Source of the DNA: JBPRGG01 sp051418075
Lineage (GTDB): Bacteria > Bacteroidota > Bacteroidia > Cytophagales > Cyclobacteriaceae
Assembly (NCBI GenBank): GCA_051418075.1
Contig: JBPRGG010000134.1
Location: 1-64,000, forward strand
Length of the DNA stretch: 64,000 nucleotides
Reading direction: 5' to 3'
Below are positions 1-8,929 of the stretch, piece after piece. The first letter of the stretch is position 1. Each line of letters opens with the position of its first letter. The position numbers and the translations under genes are program-made. The notes below the pieces were generated by a model. That model ran no database searches. It was not told the origin of the DNA and saw nothing but the letters and a program-made list of their open reading frames with translations.

Positions 1-52
1 AATCTTAATTATTTTAGTCTGACCAACAATCAAATAAACCCTGGTTAAGATT

Positions 53-1720
53 ATGAAAGTGTATTTATCTACTATTTTTGTCCTTTTTTTGCTGTTGATT
101 TCATGCGCTCCTAACAATTCTACAGATGATACTGAAATACATCAGGCCGATGTGATTATTTACGGAGGCACATCAGCTGCAGTTACAGCCGCCATTCAAA
201 CCGCCAAAATGAATAAATCAGTCATCATGGTTTCACCGGATATTCACCTGGGAGGATTAACTTCCGGTGGCTTGGGCTGGACTGATACGGGCAATAAACA
301 AGTGATCGGTGGTTTAGCCCGGGAATTTTATCATCAGATTTATCAGCATTACCAGGAGTCTGAAAACTGGAAATGGCAAACCCAAGAAGCCTATGGCAAC
401 AGAGGTCAGGGAACTCCCGCCATTGACGGCGATGCACGCACCATGTGGATATTTGAGCCACATGCAGCAGAACAGGTTTTTGAAAACTGGACAGCCGCTC
501 ACGATATTAAAATATTTCGGGATGAATGGCTGGACCGGCAAAATGGACTGGTAAAAAATAATGGAAAAATTCAGTCCTTTAATACCCTAAGCGGGAAAAC
601 ATTTAAAGGTAAAATGTTTATTGATGCCACCTATGAAGGTGACCTGATGGCGGCATCCGGAGTAGATTATCACGTAGGCAGGGAAGCCAACAGCCTGTAT
701 GATGAAGAATGGAATGGCATTCAAACCGGTGTTTATCATCATCATCATTATTTCAGTGACAGTATCGATCCATATAAGATCCCGGGAGATCCTTCAAGTG
801 GCTTACTTCCTCGCATTTCGGCTGAGGATCCGGGCCAAAAAGGAGAAGGAGATCACAGACTGCAAGCATATTGTTTCAGAATGTGTCTGACCAATCATCC
901 GGAAAACCGCGTTCCTTTTCCCCGTCCGGAGAATTACGACTCCACCGAATATGAACTGATGGTCAGGGTATTTGATGCAGGCTGGCGGGATTTGTTTCAT
1001 AAATATGATCCAATACCCAATAAAAAAACAGACACCAACAATCATGGTCCTTTCAGTACCGACAATATCGGGATGAATTATGATTATCCGGAGGCCAGCT
1101 ATGAGCGAAGATTTGAAATCATCCGTGAACATGAAAATTACCAAAAGGGATTAATGTACTTTCTTGCCAATGATCCCCGGGTGCCCCAAGAGATTCAGGA
1201 TAAAATGAAAACCTGGGGACTGGCCAAAGATGAATTTACAGATAATGGTAATTGGCCCCACCAGATTTATGTGCGGGAGGCGCGTCGCATGGTAGGAGAT
1301 TTTGTTATGACTGAACATGAGACCCTGGGCAAAAAATCAGTGCCAGAGCCGGTAGGTATGGGGTCCTATACTTTAGATTCACACAATGTGCAGCGATATG
1401 TGACCCCGGGAGGACATGTGCAAAATGAAGGAGACATCGGGGTTCCGCCTAAAACTCCTTATCAGATTGCCTATGGCTCCCTCACACCTAAAAAAGAACA
1501 GTGTCAAAACCTGCTGGTGCCTGTTTGTGTATCCAGCTCACATATTTCTTTTGGTTCTATCAGGATGGAACCGGTATTTATGATCCTGGGTCAAAGCGCT
1601 GCCACAGCTGCAGCAATGGCAATTGACCAGGATATAGCGGTTCAAGACCTTGATTACCAGATTCTTAGAGAGAGGTTGTTGAAAGATAAGCAGGTGCTTG
1701 AATTCAAGCAGGAAAGCTAA
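53..1720 (+). CDS. FAD-dependent oxidoreductase, lipoprotein (PF12831-like)
   Basis: 555 aa. Residues 1-17 form a lipoprotein signal ending in the lipobox LISC (Cys18), so the protein is probably anchored outside the inner membrane. A Rossmann-type FAD-binding start follows at residues 33-58 (DVIIYGGTSAAVTAA), then a GGLTSGGLGWTD stretch typical of the FAD-dependent oxidoreductase family PF12831. The C-terminus carries the usual closing FAD contact region (GSIRMEPVFMILGQSAATAA). The substrate is unknown; relatives often sit among glycan-degradation genes. It is followed by a small terminator-like hairpin and stands alone on the plus strand, convergent with the next sulfatase. Family assignment is confident, substrate is not. 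Confidence 0.85.
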   Translation: MKVYLSTIFVLFLLLISCAPNNSTDDTEIHQADVIIYGGTSAAVTAAIQTAKMNKSVIMVSPDIHLGGLTSGGLGWTDTGNKQVIGGLAREFYHQIYQHYQESENWKWQTQEAYGNRGQGTPAIDGDARTMWIFEPHAAEQVFENWTAAHDIKIFRDEWLDRQNGLVKNNGKIQSFNTLSGKTFKGKMFIDATYEGDLMAASGVDYHVGREANSLYDEEWNGIQTGVYHHHHYFSDSIDPYKIPGDPSSGLLPRISAEDPGQKGEGDHRLQAYCFRMCLTNHPENRVPFPRPENYDSTEYELMVRVFDAGWRDLFHKYDPIPNKKTDTNNHGPFSTDNIGMNYDYPEASYERRFEIIREHENYQKGLMYFLANDPRVPQEIQDKMKTWGLAKDEFTDNGNWPHQIYVREARRMVGDFVMTEHETLGKKSVPEPVGMGSYTLDSHNVQRYVTPGGHVQNEGDIGVPPKTPYQIAYGSLTPKKEQCQNLLVPVCVSSSHISFGSIRMEPVFMILGQSAATAAAMAIDQDIAVQDLDYQILRERLLKDKQVLEFKQES

Positions 1721-1721
1721 T

Positions 1722-1747
1722 TTGGCAATTGGGCCAATCCTTTTTTA
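1722..1747 (+). terminator. Probable intrinsic terminator of the FAD oxidoreductase gene
   Basis: A short inverted repeat (TTGGC 1722-1726 with GCCAA 1733-1737) is followed by a run of T from 1741. The stem is only 5 bp, so strength is uncertain. Confidence 0.45.
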
Positions 1748-1849
1748 TTAAAAGTATGGCCATTAATTTAATTATCTTTAAATCACGACCGCTGCCAGAC
1801 ACGAATTTTATTTATGCAATACACCTTAAAAGGACTGAAACATTTATGA

Positions 1850-3703
1850 TTAGTTGATGACCACTTCCAGGTATTTCAATCTTCTGTTTACTTCACCATG
1901 CTCCCGCACTTCAGGTGAAAGTTTATCTGCCTCAATATCAAATTGAAAATGATATTGATCCTGCATCAAAACAATGGCATTCAGCATCAGTAAGGCTTCT
2001 GTACCATGTTGAGAACTATAGAGGGCATTTTCCATCAGTTGCACCGGGTTTCCCTTGCCGGTAATACCTAGAAATTCTGCGGCCCTTACCCTATTGATCA
2101 ATTCCGGATCATTTTGACCTATCTCCCGGATACGGGGCAGCAGATCCAGGGCTTTCTCCTGAAAAATACAGCAATTGATCAAGCCCCAGTAACGTACCCA
2201 GGGATCTTCTGCATTCAAGCATTGCCCCAGTTCAGTCTTTACCTGTTCAAATTCCTGTAAGCCCAGGTCTGCTATAGTCAAATAATGAGAAATATCTTCC
2301 TTATGCTGCCTGCCAAATTCAAGGACATTATCCAAAGCATGTTGTACCAGGTGAAATTCCGGATAAAGTGATAAATCTGGCAAGGCTATCATCCACTGGT
2401 GTAATTGCTGATGAAGATTTTTTTTAATTTCAGCGTATTGAGGCTCAGCGGCCAGGTTTTTGGTTTCAAATGGATCTGCTTCCAGGTCAAAAAGTAGTTC
2501 TACCGGTCGGTCCTGATAAAACCTGGACTGGACCTGGTTTAGTTGTCCCTGTTCATACATTTCCTGCCATTCCTGGTAAGCCAATTGAATATATCGATAA
2601 TTATTCATCAAACCGTCGATATTAAAGGGCTGGAAACTACGGATATATTTATACTTGCCTTGCCTCACCGCCCTGACCATATCATATTTTTCATCAAAAC
2701 GATCGGCATAACTAAAGGTAAGATTCCTTTCCTCCACCTGGTCCATGAATGGGCCCAGAAACGGCTGGCCATCGTATTGTTCAGGAATTTTAACTCCGGC
2801 CAGATTCAATACGGTAGGAGCAAAATCCACAAAACTCACAAAACCATTCACTTCAGTGCCGATTTCAGCATTGACCAGATGCCGGTAGTTTTGAGGGATA
2901 TGAACCAGAAGGGGCACATGAAGACCTGTTTCATACAAATATCCTTTACTTCCCGGTAATACACCACCATGATCAGCAAAATAGAACACAAAAGTGTCAT
3001 CCAGTAATTGATCCTGTTCCAGATCACTGATCACCTGTCCTACTTCCTGATCCATTTCCTGGATTTTATCCCGGTAATAAGCATTGGTATACCGGAAGAG
3101 ACTGGTCTGGGGATGATTAGGATGTACAAAGAATGAAGATGTATCGGTCCTGGTAGGATTTTCCATATCCTTACGGCTGAAATGCAGCCGGCTTTCGTGG
3201 GAAGTGGTAATGTTAAACACATGAAAGAACGGCTGTCCTTGTTCGCGATTTCGCCAGGAAGCTGTTTTACTGGACTCATCCCAAACCCCCTCCGGTTTTA
3301 TAAAATTATAATCCTCCTTGCTGTTGTTGGTCGTGTAATAGCCAGCTTCCCGAAGGTAAGCAGGAAACATATTAATCTCCTCCGGTAGCGGAATGGCTTT
3401 TTGCTTCCGATGATAATGGGAGGCAAACCTGGGTCCATAACAACCGGAAATCAATGTGGAACGGGCTGCACTGCAAACGGGAGTATTAGAAAATGCCCGG
3501 GTAAACTTGAGCCCGGTTTGAGCCAGTTTTTCAATATGAGGGGTAGGTACGCCATTTTCTGAAAACAGTTCCATGTAATGCACCGAATTATCTTCCGAAG
3601 TAATCCATACAATATTAGGTGGAGCCTGACTATCATCTGTAGACTGGCATTGCCAGTTTAAAATGATCAACAAGAAAAAGGAAATTGAATAAATGAGTTT
3701 CAT
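1850..3703 (-). CDS. Sulfatase (arylsulfatase family), lipoprotein
   Basis: 617 aa from the ATG at 3703. The frame is open back to 3856, but that start would overlap the upstream gene. The 3703 start gives a proper lipoprotein signal (lipobox NWQC, Cys19), an AGGA-like site just upstream and a 13-nt gap to the preceding gene. The sulfatase core begins PNIVWITSEDN and carries the formylglycine motif C77-S-A-A-R81, the less common CxAxR form. The C-terminal ~130 residues are helical and HEAT-like. The enzyme should hydrolyse sulfate esters on a glycan after maturation by an FGE or anSME not found in this window. It is co-transcribed with the upstream GH5-like gene. Confidence 0.88.
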   Translation of the reverse strand: MKLIYSISFFLLIILNWQCQSTDDSQAPPNIVWITSEDNSVHYMELFSENGVPTPHIEKLAQTGLKFTRAFSNTPVCSAARSTLISGCYGPRFASHYHRKQKAIPLPEEINMFPAYLREAGYYTTNNSKEDYNFIKPEGVWDESSKTASWRNREQGQPFFHVFNITTSHESRLHFSRKDMENPTRTDTSSFFVHPNHPQTSLFRYTNAYYRDKIQEMDQEVGQVISDLEQDQLLDDTFVFYFADHGGVLPGSKGYLYETGLHVPLLVHIPQNYRHLVNAEIGTEVNGFVSFVDFAPTVLNLAGVKIPEQYDGQPFLGPFMDQVEERNLTFSYADRFDEKYDMVRAVRQGKYKYIRSFQPFNIDGLMNNYRYIQLAYQEWQEMYEQGQLNQVQSRFYQDRPVELLFDLEADPFETKNLAAEPQYAEIKKNLHQQLHQWMIALPDLSLYPEFHLVQHALDNVLEFGRQHKEDISHYLTIADLGLQEFEQVKTELGQCLNAEDPWVRYWGLINCCIFQEKALDLLPRIREIGQNDPELINRVRAAEFLGITGKGNPVQLMENALYSSQHGTEALLMLNAIVLMQDQYHFQFDIEADKLSPEVREHGEVNRRLKYLEVVIN

Positions 3704-3716
3704 GCTAATATCCTGC

Positions 3717-4643
3717 TTATTTGCTTTTGTAATTTTGCCTGATGTAATCCAACCACCAGCGGATACCGGGATCACAAGGGCTTCCATCACCTCCCGGTTT
3801 AAAGTTAACTGGTATGTTTTGTAGCCAGGTGGAAGCAAAAACATAGCCATGGCCACGGTCCAGGATCCTTTGAGTATTGGCTATTTGCTCCTGCTTTTTG
3901 CCTTCGGTATACATCCCCACATTGATATAATGATATACGCCATCTTCCTTGGAATAGGCACCCCAATAATCAGACATGGTGCCTTCGCTTTCTATATAAG
4001 GTAAAAACTCCGAAGAGCGGGCAAAATGTAAAGCCAGATCCGCATTTCCGGGGGGATAACCATGATTATTATATCCTATCACAATATCACCATCAATTTT
4101 CTTCCCGGCGGCTATCATTTCACTGATATTAAATCCTTTTTCGCGGTGGGCCATACCTTCATTATCCGGATCTACCAACACATTCCGGTAATCATGCTGA
4201 GACAGCCACTGAACAGTATTAGCAACAGCCTGATTGGCTTCAGCCTGAGTCCAGTTATCCCATTTACCCTTTGAATTACCCCAATATAAGCATCCCACCA
4301 GCACCACAATGTTTCTTTGGTCGCAGGCTTCGATGATTTGAGCCATCCTTTGGGCATAGACCGGGTCTAAACCGGCATCTTGTTGGTAGCCCCTGATATC
4401 ACCAAACCGGGAGCCCATAAAAAACACACTGATGGTATTAATGCCATAATGCTGATAAATATCCAAATGATCAATCAGATCCTGGGTTACATGGTCAGAA
4501 TACAAAGCATTGGAACACCTCAGCCCGATCACCTGAAATTCCTTCTGGTTCAGATAGGTTTTATTTCCTTTGACTGAGAAAACATTTTGACCATAGGTCG
4601 TAAAACATACCAAAAATAAAAATAAACCAATAATCCTGTTCAT
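3717..4643 (-). CDS. Secreted GH5/cellulase-like TIM-barrel glycosidase
   Basis: 308 aa with an N-terminal signal peptide (about residues 1-19, ending TTYG). The body looks like a (beta/alpha)8 glycosidase: GLRCSNALYS near the start, a DPDNEG segment (N161-E162) where clan GH-A enzymes place the acid/base Glu, and YIESEG (E218/E220) as a candidate nucleophile region. The exact GH family is not recognisable by eye. It lies 13 nt upstream of the sulfatase, which suggests joint action on one sulfated glycan. A terminator-like hairpin lies immediately before its start codon. It could be a catalytically inactive relative. Confidence 0.6.
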   Translation of the reverse strand: MNRIIGLFLFLVCFTTYGQNVFSVKGNKTYLNQKEFQVIGLRCSNALYSDHVTQDLIDHLDIYQHYGINTISVFFMGSRFGDIRGYQQDAGLDPVYAQRMAQIIEACDQRNIVVLVGCLYWGNSKGKWDNWTQAEANQAVANTVQWLSQHDYRNVLVDPDNEGMAHREKGFNISEMIAAGKKIDGDIVIGYNNHGYPPGNADLALHFARSSEFLPYIESEGTMSDYWGAYSKEDGVYHYINVGMYTEGKKQEQIANTQRILDRGHGYVFASTWLQNIPVNFKPGGDGSPCDPGIRWWLDYIRQNYKSK

Positions 4644-4702
4644 TGTAAAAAATCAAGCTGCTTAATGATGGCTTATCAACGAAAAGCCATTTTAAGCAGC
4701 TT
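4644..4702 (-). terminator. Terminator hairpin between the sugar dehydrogenase and GH5-like genes
   Basis: An 11-bp perfect stem (4655-4665 with 4692-4702) continues into an inner ATGGCTT/AAGCCAT stem. On the minus strand it is followed by GATTTTTT, which ends 1-2 nt before the ATG at 4643. It fits a terminator for the sugar dehydrogenase gene, but it leaves no room for a promoter before the next gene. Confidence 0.8.
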
Positions 4703-4707
4703 TTCGT

Positions 4708-6147
4708 TTAATTTGTTGTATTTCCTGCTTCCTGTGGTGTAAGCCTTAATACTGTTCCCGGATCATTGAGCACCACATAAATAGCCCCATCAGGTCCGGC
4801 ACTTACATCCCTGACCCGCCCAGCATTTTTTAATATGGTCTGCTCATGGATCACCCTGTCATCTTTTATGTCCAGCAAGCGGACTTCTTCATATTTCAAG
4901 GCCCCTACCAGCAACTTGTCTTTCCAGCTGGGAAAAAGGTTTCCTTTATAAAAATCAAGGCCACAAACCGCAATGGAAGGCTTCCAGTACAGGTTTGGTT
5001 GCTGCATTCCTTCTTTTTCCACAATATCAGTAATGATAGTTCCATTATAATTGCGGCCGTAGGTAATCACAGGCCAGCCATAATTAATCCCTGCCATCAT
5101 CAGATTCAATTCATCCCCACCAAAAGGTCCATGTTCTGTTTCCCATAACAGCCCTGTTTCAGGATGAATGGCCAGTCCTTGCGGGTTACGATTGCCATAA
5201 GTGAAGATGGTAGGCAAAGCATCAGGTACATTGACAAATGGATTATCCTCTGGTACTGTTCCATCGGGGTATATCCTGTGTATCTTACCATTAGGTCGGG
5301 AAAGTTCCTGAGCCTGATCCTGTGCCCCTCTATCTCCGATACCGAAATACATGTAACCTTCCGGATCAAAGACAATTCTGCAACCATAGTGGTGCCGGGT
5401 GGTTCGGTAGGTATCATGAGGGGCCTCATAGATCACCTCTTCATTGGTCCAGTTATTCCCTTCCAGCTTTCCTCGGACGATCCTGGTCATGGCGGGTGGA
5501 CGGTCCTGCCCGCTGGAACCTTTTAATTCATGGCTGTAAGCCAGGTAAATCCAGCCGTTCTGATCATAATTGGGATCAATTGCTACATCCATCAAACCTC
5601 CCTGACCTTCATGCAAAACTTCAGGTGTACCTTGCACAGGATTTGCCTGTAAAACACCGCTATTTACCATTCTGAGCCGACCTGGTCTTTCTGTGATCAG
5701 AGCCATGTCCTGGCCTATAAAATCAATACTCCAGGGAATTTCCAGACCTTCCGCAAATTTTTCAATCTTCACTTTATAATCCATGGTTTCGGTCTGTTCA
5801 GGAATAGGTGGTTTGCTTACACCCACTATTTTCTCCTGATCACGCAAAAAATCAACCATGTCATCGATTTCGTCATCAGTAAGCGAAGCTTCATAGGAGG
5901 GCATTCCAAGATGTTGAATACCAAATTTAATATTTCTGAATATATAACTATTACCATCACCAAACTGCCAAACACCATCCACCAGGCTTTGGGCATTCCC
6001 CCCCTGAAAGTCCTGTCCATGACAATTGGCACAAAATTCCTGGTAATTATCTACCGGGTCTTCCTTGGTTTCCATGGGCTTAAAGCTGATGGAAATGGCT
6101 ACCGCAGAAATCAGTATTAAAGAAAAAATCGTTTGTTTAATCATCAT
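4708..6147 (-). CDS. Cytochrome c domain fused to PQQ-type glucose/sorbosone dehydrogenase
   Basis: 479 aa, exported (hydrophobic residues 5-22). Residues ~30-105 are a small class I cytochrome c: heme motif C39-A-N-C42-H43 and likely distal Met82 in HLGMPS. Residues ~125-475 are a six-bladed propeller of the soluble glucose/sorbosone dehydrogenase family (WSIDFIGQDMALITERPGR, TRHHYGCRI, GNRNPQGLAIHPETG). Electrons from periplasmic sugar oxidation would pass from PQQ to the fused heme. PQQ synthesis genes are not in the window. The second ATG, one codon in, is an equally good start. A hairpin terminator follows. Confidence 0.87.
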   Translation of the reverse strand: MMIKQTIFSLILISAVAISISFKPMETKEDPVDNYQEFCANCHGQDFQGGNAQSLVDGVWQFGDGNSYIFRNIKFGIQHLGMPSYEASLTDDEIDDMVDFLRDQEKIVGVSKPPIPEQTETMDYKVKIEKFAEGLEIPWSIDFIGQDMALITERPGRLRMVNSGVLQANPVQGTPEVLHEGQGGLMDVAIDPNYDQNGWIYLAYSHELKGSSGQDRPPAMTRIVRGKLEGNNWTNEEVIYEAPHDTYRTTRHHYGCRIVFDPEGYMYFGIGDRGAQDQAQELSRPNGKIHRIYPDGTVPEDNPFVNVPDALPTIFTYGNRNPQGLAIHPETGLLWETEHGPFGGDELNLMMAGINYGWPVITYGRNYNGTIITDIVEKEGMQQPNLYWKPSIAVCGLDFYKGNLFPSWKDKLLVGALKYEEVRLLDIKDDRVIHEQTILKNAGRVRDVSAGPDGAIYVVLNDPGTVLRLTPQEAGNTTN

Positions 6148-6178
6148 TAATTGATTTATAGGGTTAGGGTGTATAAAT

Positions 6179-6211
6179 CAAATTTAAACAAAAAATCATT
6201 AAGAAAGCAAA
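6179..6211 (-). promoter_or_regulatory. Candidate promoter of the sugar dehydrogenase gene
   Basis: On the minus strand, an exact -7 element TAAATTTG (6179-6186) is preceded by TTTG (6208-6211). The spacing is 21 nt, slightly longer than the usual Bacteroidota 17-19. Confidence 0.4.
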
Positions 6212-6212
6212 C

Positions 6213-7229
6213 CTATTCCTGGTGCAACATGATGGATTCAATTATTTCCGCCAACTTTTCGGGGGCCAGTTTGAGTACCAGGTAAGACTGATTGGATACC
6301 GGACCAGGCACCCATCGGTTATCTCCGCTAGCATCTATCTGGCAATATCCTCCTTTATGCAGATCCCACCACTTTTTAATACCTCCCCGTGCAGCAAATA
6401 AAACAGCCGTCTGGTCATAAGAAGCATTATCCAGTATTTCACCTTCAAAATCTTGCTTGACCCAGGGAGCATATTCACTAAAATGCCGATATCCCTGATA
6501 CAATGGGGTATCCTGATCAATTTGATTGAAAACATTACCTGTTTTGATCCTTACACCAACCTCAAACCCCGAGAGTATCACAGGTACTTCCAGTTGGTCA
6601 AACACATCTTTTGTTACCCCTGCCATTCCTCCGTCAAAATTCCATTCCTTTTCACCCTCAGGGAATTTGCCGCCCATCACCACCATTTGCTTTACCTTCT
6701 GATGGACCAGATCTTTCCCGTTGAGGGGCGAATATTGATCAGGATTCGATTGAAGCAGGTCCAGGATGTTCTTTAAAGGACCTACCGTTACAATGACCAC
6801 ACTATGGTCGGGCTGGTTAGCCAAAATTTTCCGGTACAGATCCGTAGCCAACGGAACCTGATCATTAGTGAGTTGATGAGGAAATTGTCTGGCCAGTATT
6901 CCGGTATAATTCCAATCCAGTTGATGATATTCATGACTTCTGATCCCCAGCGGAATATCAGCATGATCATAGAAGCGGTTCACTGCATCAATGGCGGCAA
7001 TGACATCTTTTTCTGTAGACCAGCTCATAATGCCCAGCAATTCTATTTCCTGCTGATCCAATAAATGATGTAACATAGCCAGGGCTCCCAGATCATCGGC
7101 ATCCCCTCCAAAATCTGTATCAAATATGATCTTAACCTGAGCCTGACAGGTGAGTGAAACTGCAGCGATCAAAAAAAACAGATTTAGGATTCGGGCCAAT
7201 AACATTTTATAAATCAAAATCATATTCAT
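6213..7229 (-). CDS. Secreted inosine/uridine-preferring nucleoside hydrolase-like protein
   Basis: 338 aa with a hydrophobic export signal (residues ~10-29, ending CQA). The N-terminal metal-binding signature of the IUNH fold is present (IFDTDFGGDADD, residues 35-46). Further family features are VIVTVGPLKNI and MGGKFP. Such enzymes cleave the N-glycosidic bond of ribonucleosides, but secreted Bacteroidota members are often assigned loosely. It lies 2 nt downstream of the MscS gene, so the two are likely co-transcribed. ATG codons at 7223 or 7205 are alternative starts; the 7205 start would still keep the signal peptide. Confidence 0.8.
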   Translation of the reverse strand: MNMILIYKMLLARILNLFFLIAAVSLTCQAQVKIIFDTDFGGDADDLGALAMLHHLLDQQEIELLGIMSWSTEKDVIAAIDAVNRFYDHADIPLGIRSHEYHQLDWNYTGILARQFPHQLTNDQVPLATDLYRKILANQPDHSVVIVTVGPLKNILDLLQSNPDQYSPLNGKDLVHQKVKQMVVMGGKFPEGEKEWNFDGGMAGVTKDVFDQLEVPVILSGFEVGVRIKTGNVFNQIDQDTPLYQGYRHFSEYAPWVKQDFEGEILDNASYDQTAVLFAARGGIKKWWDLHKGGYCQIDASGDNRWVPGPVSNQSYLVLKLAPEKLAEIIESIMLHQE

Positions 7230-7231
7230 TC

Positions 7232-8872
7232 TCAGTCGTTAATCTTATTTTGGTCATTTAATTGTCTTCTGATTTCCTGCACATCTTTATCGAATACCGG
7301 GGTCAGGCTTTCCTGACCAGGAAAATTTTCCATATGCAGGGTTTGAGTAGGGAAAGCAAAACGTACCCCTAACTGATCGGCCAGTTTGATGATCTCAATA
7401 ATGATCTCATGCCGACACCTCAGCTCTTCAGGCCAGGTAGGTACGGCAAAAAAGATATAAAACATCACATTGAGCGAGTAGGAAGCCAGATCATTTAAAT
7501 AGATATTAAAATAGTCTTTCCTGGTTTCCGGATGTTCCTCCACAATTTTTCGAAGACCTTCCACAAACAATTGGATCAATTCCGGAGGGGTGTCATAGGT
7601 GATGGTAATCTGGGTATAAAACCGGCGATATTGACGGAGACCATGATTATCAATTACAAAATCCGCCAATTTCCCATTAGGCACGTAAGTGACTGAATTT
7701 CTGAAAGTTCTCACCCGGGTAGATCGAAAACCCACTTCTTCTACTGTGCCATCAATTTCTCCTGAAGTGATCCAGTCCCCTATTTGAAAAGGTTTATCTA
7801 TAAAAATCATCAATGAGCCAAAAAAATTCTTTATGGTATCCTGGGCCGCCAGCGCAAAGGCCAGACCACCAATAGACAATCCAGCCAAAAGTGCTGTTAC
7901 ATCAAAATCCAGGTTTTGCAGTATGAACATCCCTCCCACCACAATTACAAAAGCCTTCAATGTTTTCCTGATCAGAGGAACCAGCTGATCGTCCAGTGTA
8001 CTTTTGGTACGGTTAGCCAGGTTCTGCAGGTAAATTCCCAGGATATCTACCAGGTGGTAGAAAATTGCAGTAGCAAAAATGGGCCAGATGCCTCTTAATC
8101 CTAAAATAACATACCTGGATATTTCTGTTGGCAACTGAATTATAGGAACCATAAACATAATCAACAGAAATACCACCAGAATACTGAATGGCTTGGCAAT
8201 AGGTAATATAAACTTTCGGGCTATGTTTTTATAACCTAGTCGGGAAAGAGTTTGCGAAATGAGTCTTTCAAAAACAAAATTGAGTACTTTGTAAACAGAA
8301 AAACTTATCAAAATGATGATCAGAATTGCCAGATGCTGCCATACATGTAGTCCCCATATTTTCCGACTGCCAAATTTTGGTAAAAAATCCAGTAAAAATT
8401 CTGTGCCAAATGGGAAAATCTGGTTGTGTAATTCATCGATGGCATTTATGGTTTCTTCCGAATAGTACCAGCGGGATCCTTCCCTGGTCAAAAATATTTC
8501 AGGATACCTTTCAGTTATTTTATACACATGATCTTCCAGCAGACTGTCCAGAAAGTCAGGATTGCGGGGTACCTCAGACAAATCCACAAATATCCCAGCC
8601 CCATTCAGTACCTGTTTGAGTTTCAATGCCATTTCCTGTGCATCATCTAATGATACTCCCTCCTGCATAAATGGCCTGGCAGCAATTTGAGGTTGATAAT
8701 TATTTTCCTCCAGATTGTTTAAATGGGTGGACAGTGCATGATAAGGGCTGGAAAGATTATAGGACAAATCCTGGGTTTCACTTTCCTGCCCATGAACTGC
8801 AATAACAAAAAACTGCACCAACAAAATCAATATGATCTTTACACTTCCTTTTCTCATGGCTCTATAAATCAT
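7232..8872 (-). CDS. MscS-family mechanosensitive ion channel
   Basis: 546 aa. A signal peptide (residues ~10-28) is followed by a ~140-residue periplasmic domain. About five membrane segments run from residue ~176 to ~345. The pore helix is ALLAGLSIGGLAFALAAQ, followed by the conserved MscS beta-domain entry FQIGDWI. The C-terminal cytoplasmic domain contains the typical TFRNSVTYVPNG segment. It should release solutes on hypo-osmotic shock. The ATG at 8857 (MRKGSVK) is an alternative start and would suit an upstream -7 element TATATTTG at 8886-8893. It is followed after 2 nt by the nucleoside hydrolase gene. Confidence 0.9.
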   Translation of the reverse strand: MIYRAMRKGSVKIILILLVQFFVIAVHGQESETQDLSYNLSSPYHALSTHLNNLEENNYQPQIAARPFMQEGVSLDDAQEMALKLKQVLNGAGIFVDLSEVPRNPDFLDSLLEDHVYKITERYPEIFLTREGSRWYYSEETINAIDELHNQIFPFGTEFLLDFLPKFGSRKIWGLHVWQHLAILIIILISFSVYKVLNFVFERLISQTLSRLGYKNIARKFILPIAKPFSILVVFLLIMFMVPIIQLPTEISRYVILGLRGIWPIFATAIFYHLVDILGIYLQNLANRTKSTLDDQLVPLIRKTLKAFVIVVGGMFILQNLDFDVTALLAGLSIGGLAFALAAQDTIKNFFGSLMIFIDKPFQIGDWITSGEIDGTVEEVGFRSTRVRTFRNSVTYVPNGKLADFVIDNHGLRQYRRFYTQITITYDTPPELIQLFVEGLRKIVEEHPETRKDYFNIYLNDLASYSLNVMFYIFFAVPTWPEELRCRHEIIIEIIKLADQLGVRFAFPTQTLHMENFPGQESLTPVFDKDVQEIRRQLNDQNKIND

Positions 8873-8929
8873 TATAATTCTGAAGCAAATATATAAATAT
8901 ATTCAACTGAAAAAGCTTAACCTCCGGGT

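Noticed and set aside
721..760. Short His-codon run in the FAD oxidoreductase gene as a possible repeat expansion
   Set aside because: Only four consecutive His codons (HHHH) in an otherwise normal, in-frame gene; probably part of the protein and not a tract of interest.
803..1144. 113-codon open frame on the minus strand inside the FAD oxidoreductase gene
   Set aside because: Lies wholly within a well-supported gene on the other strand and has no family resemblance.
3704..3856. 51-codon N-terminal extension of sulfatase 1
   Set aside because: Overlaps the upstream GH5-like gene and places residues before the lipoprotein signal.
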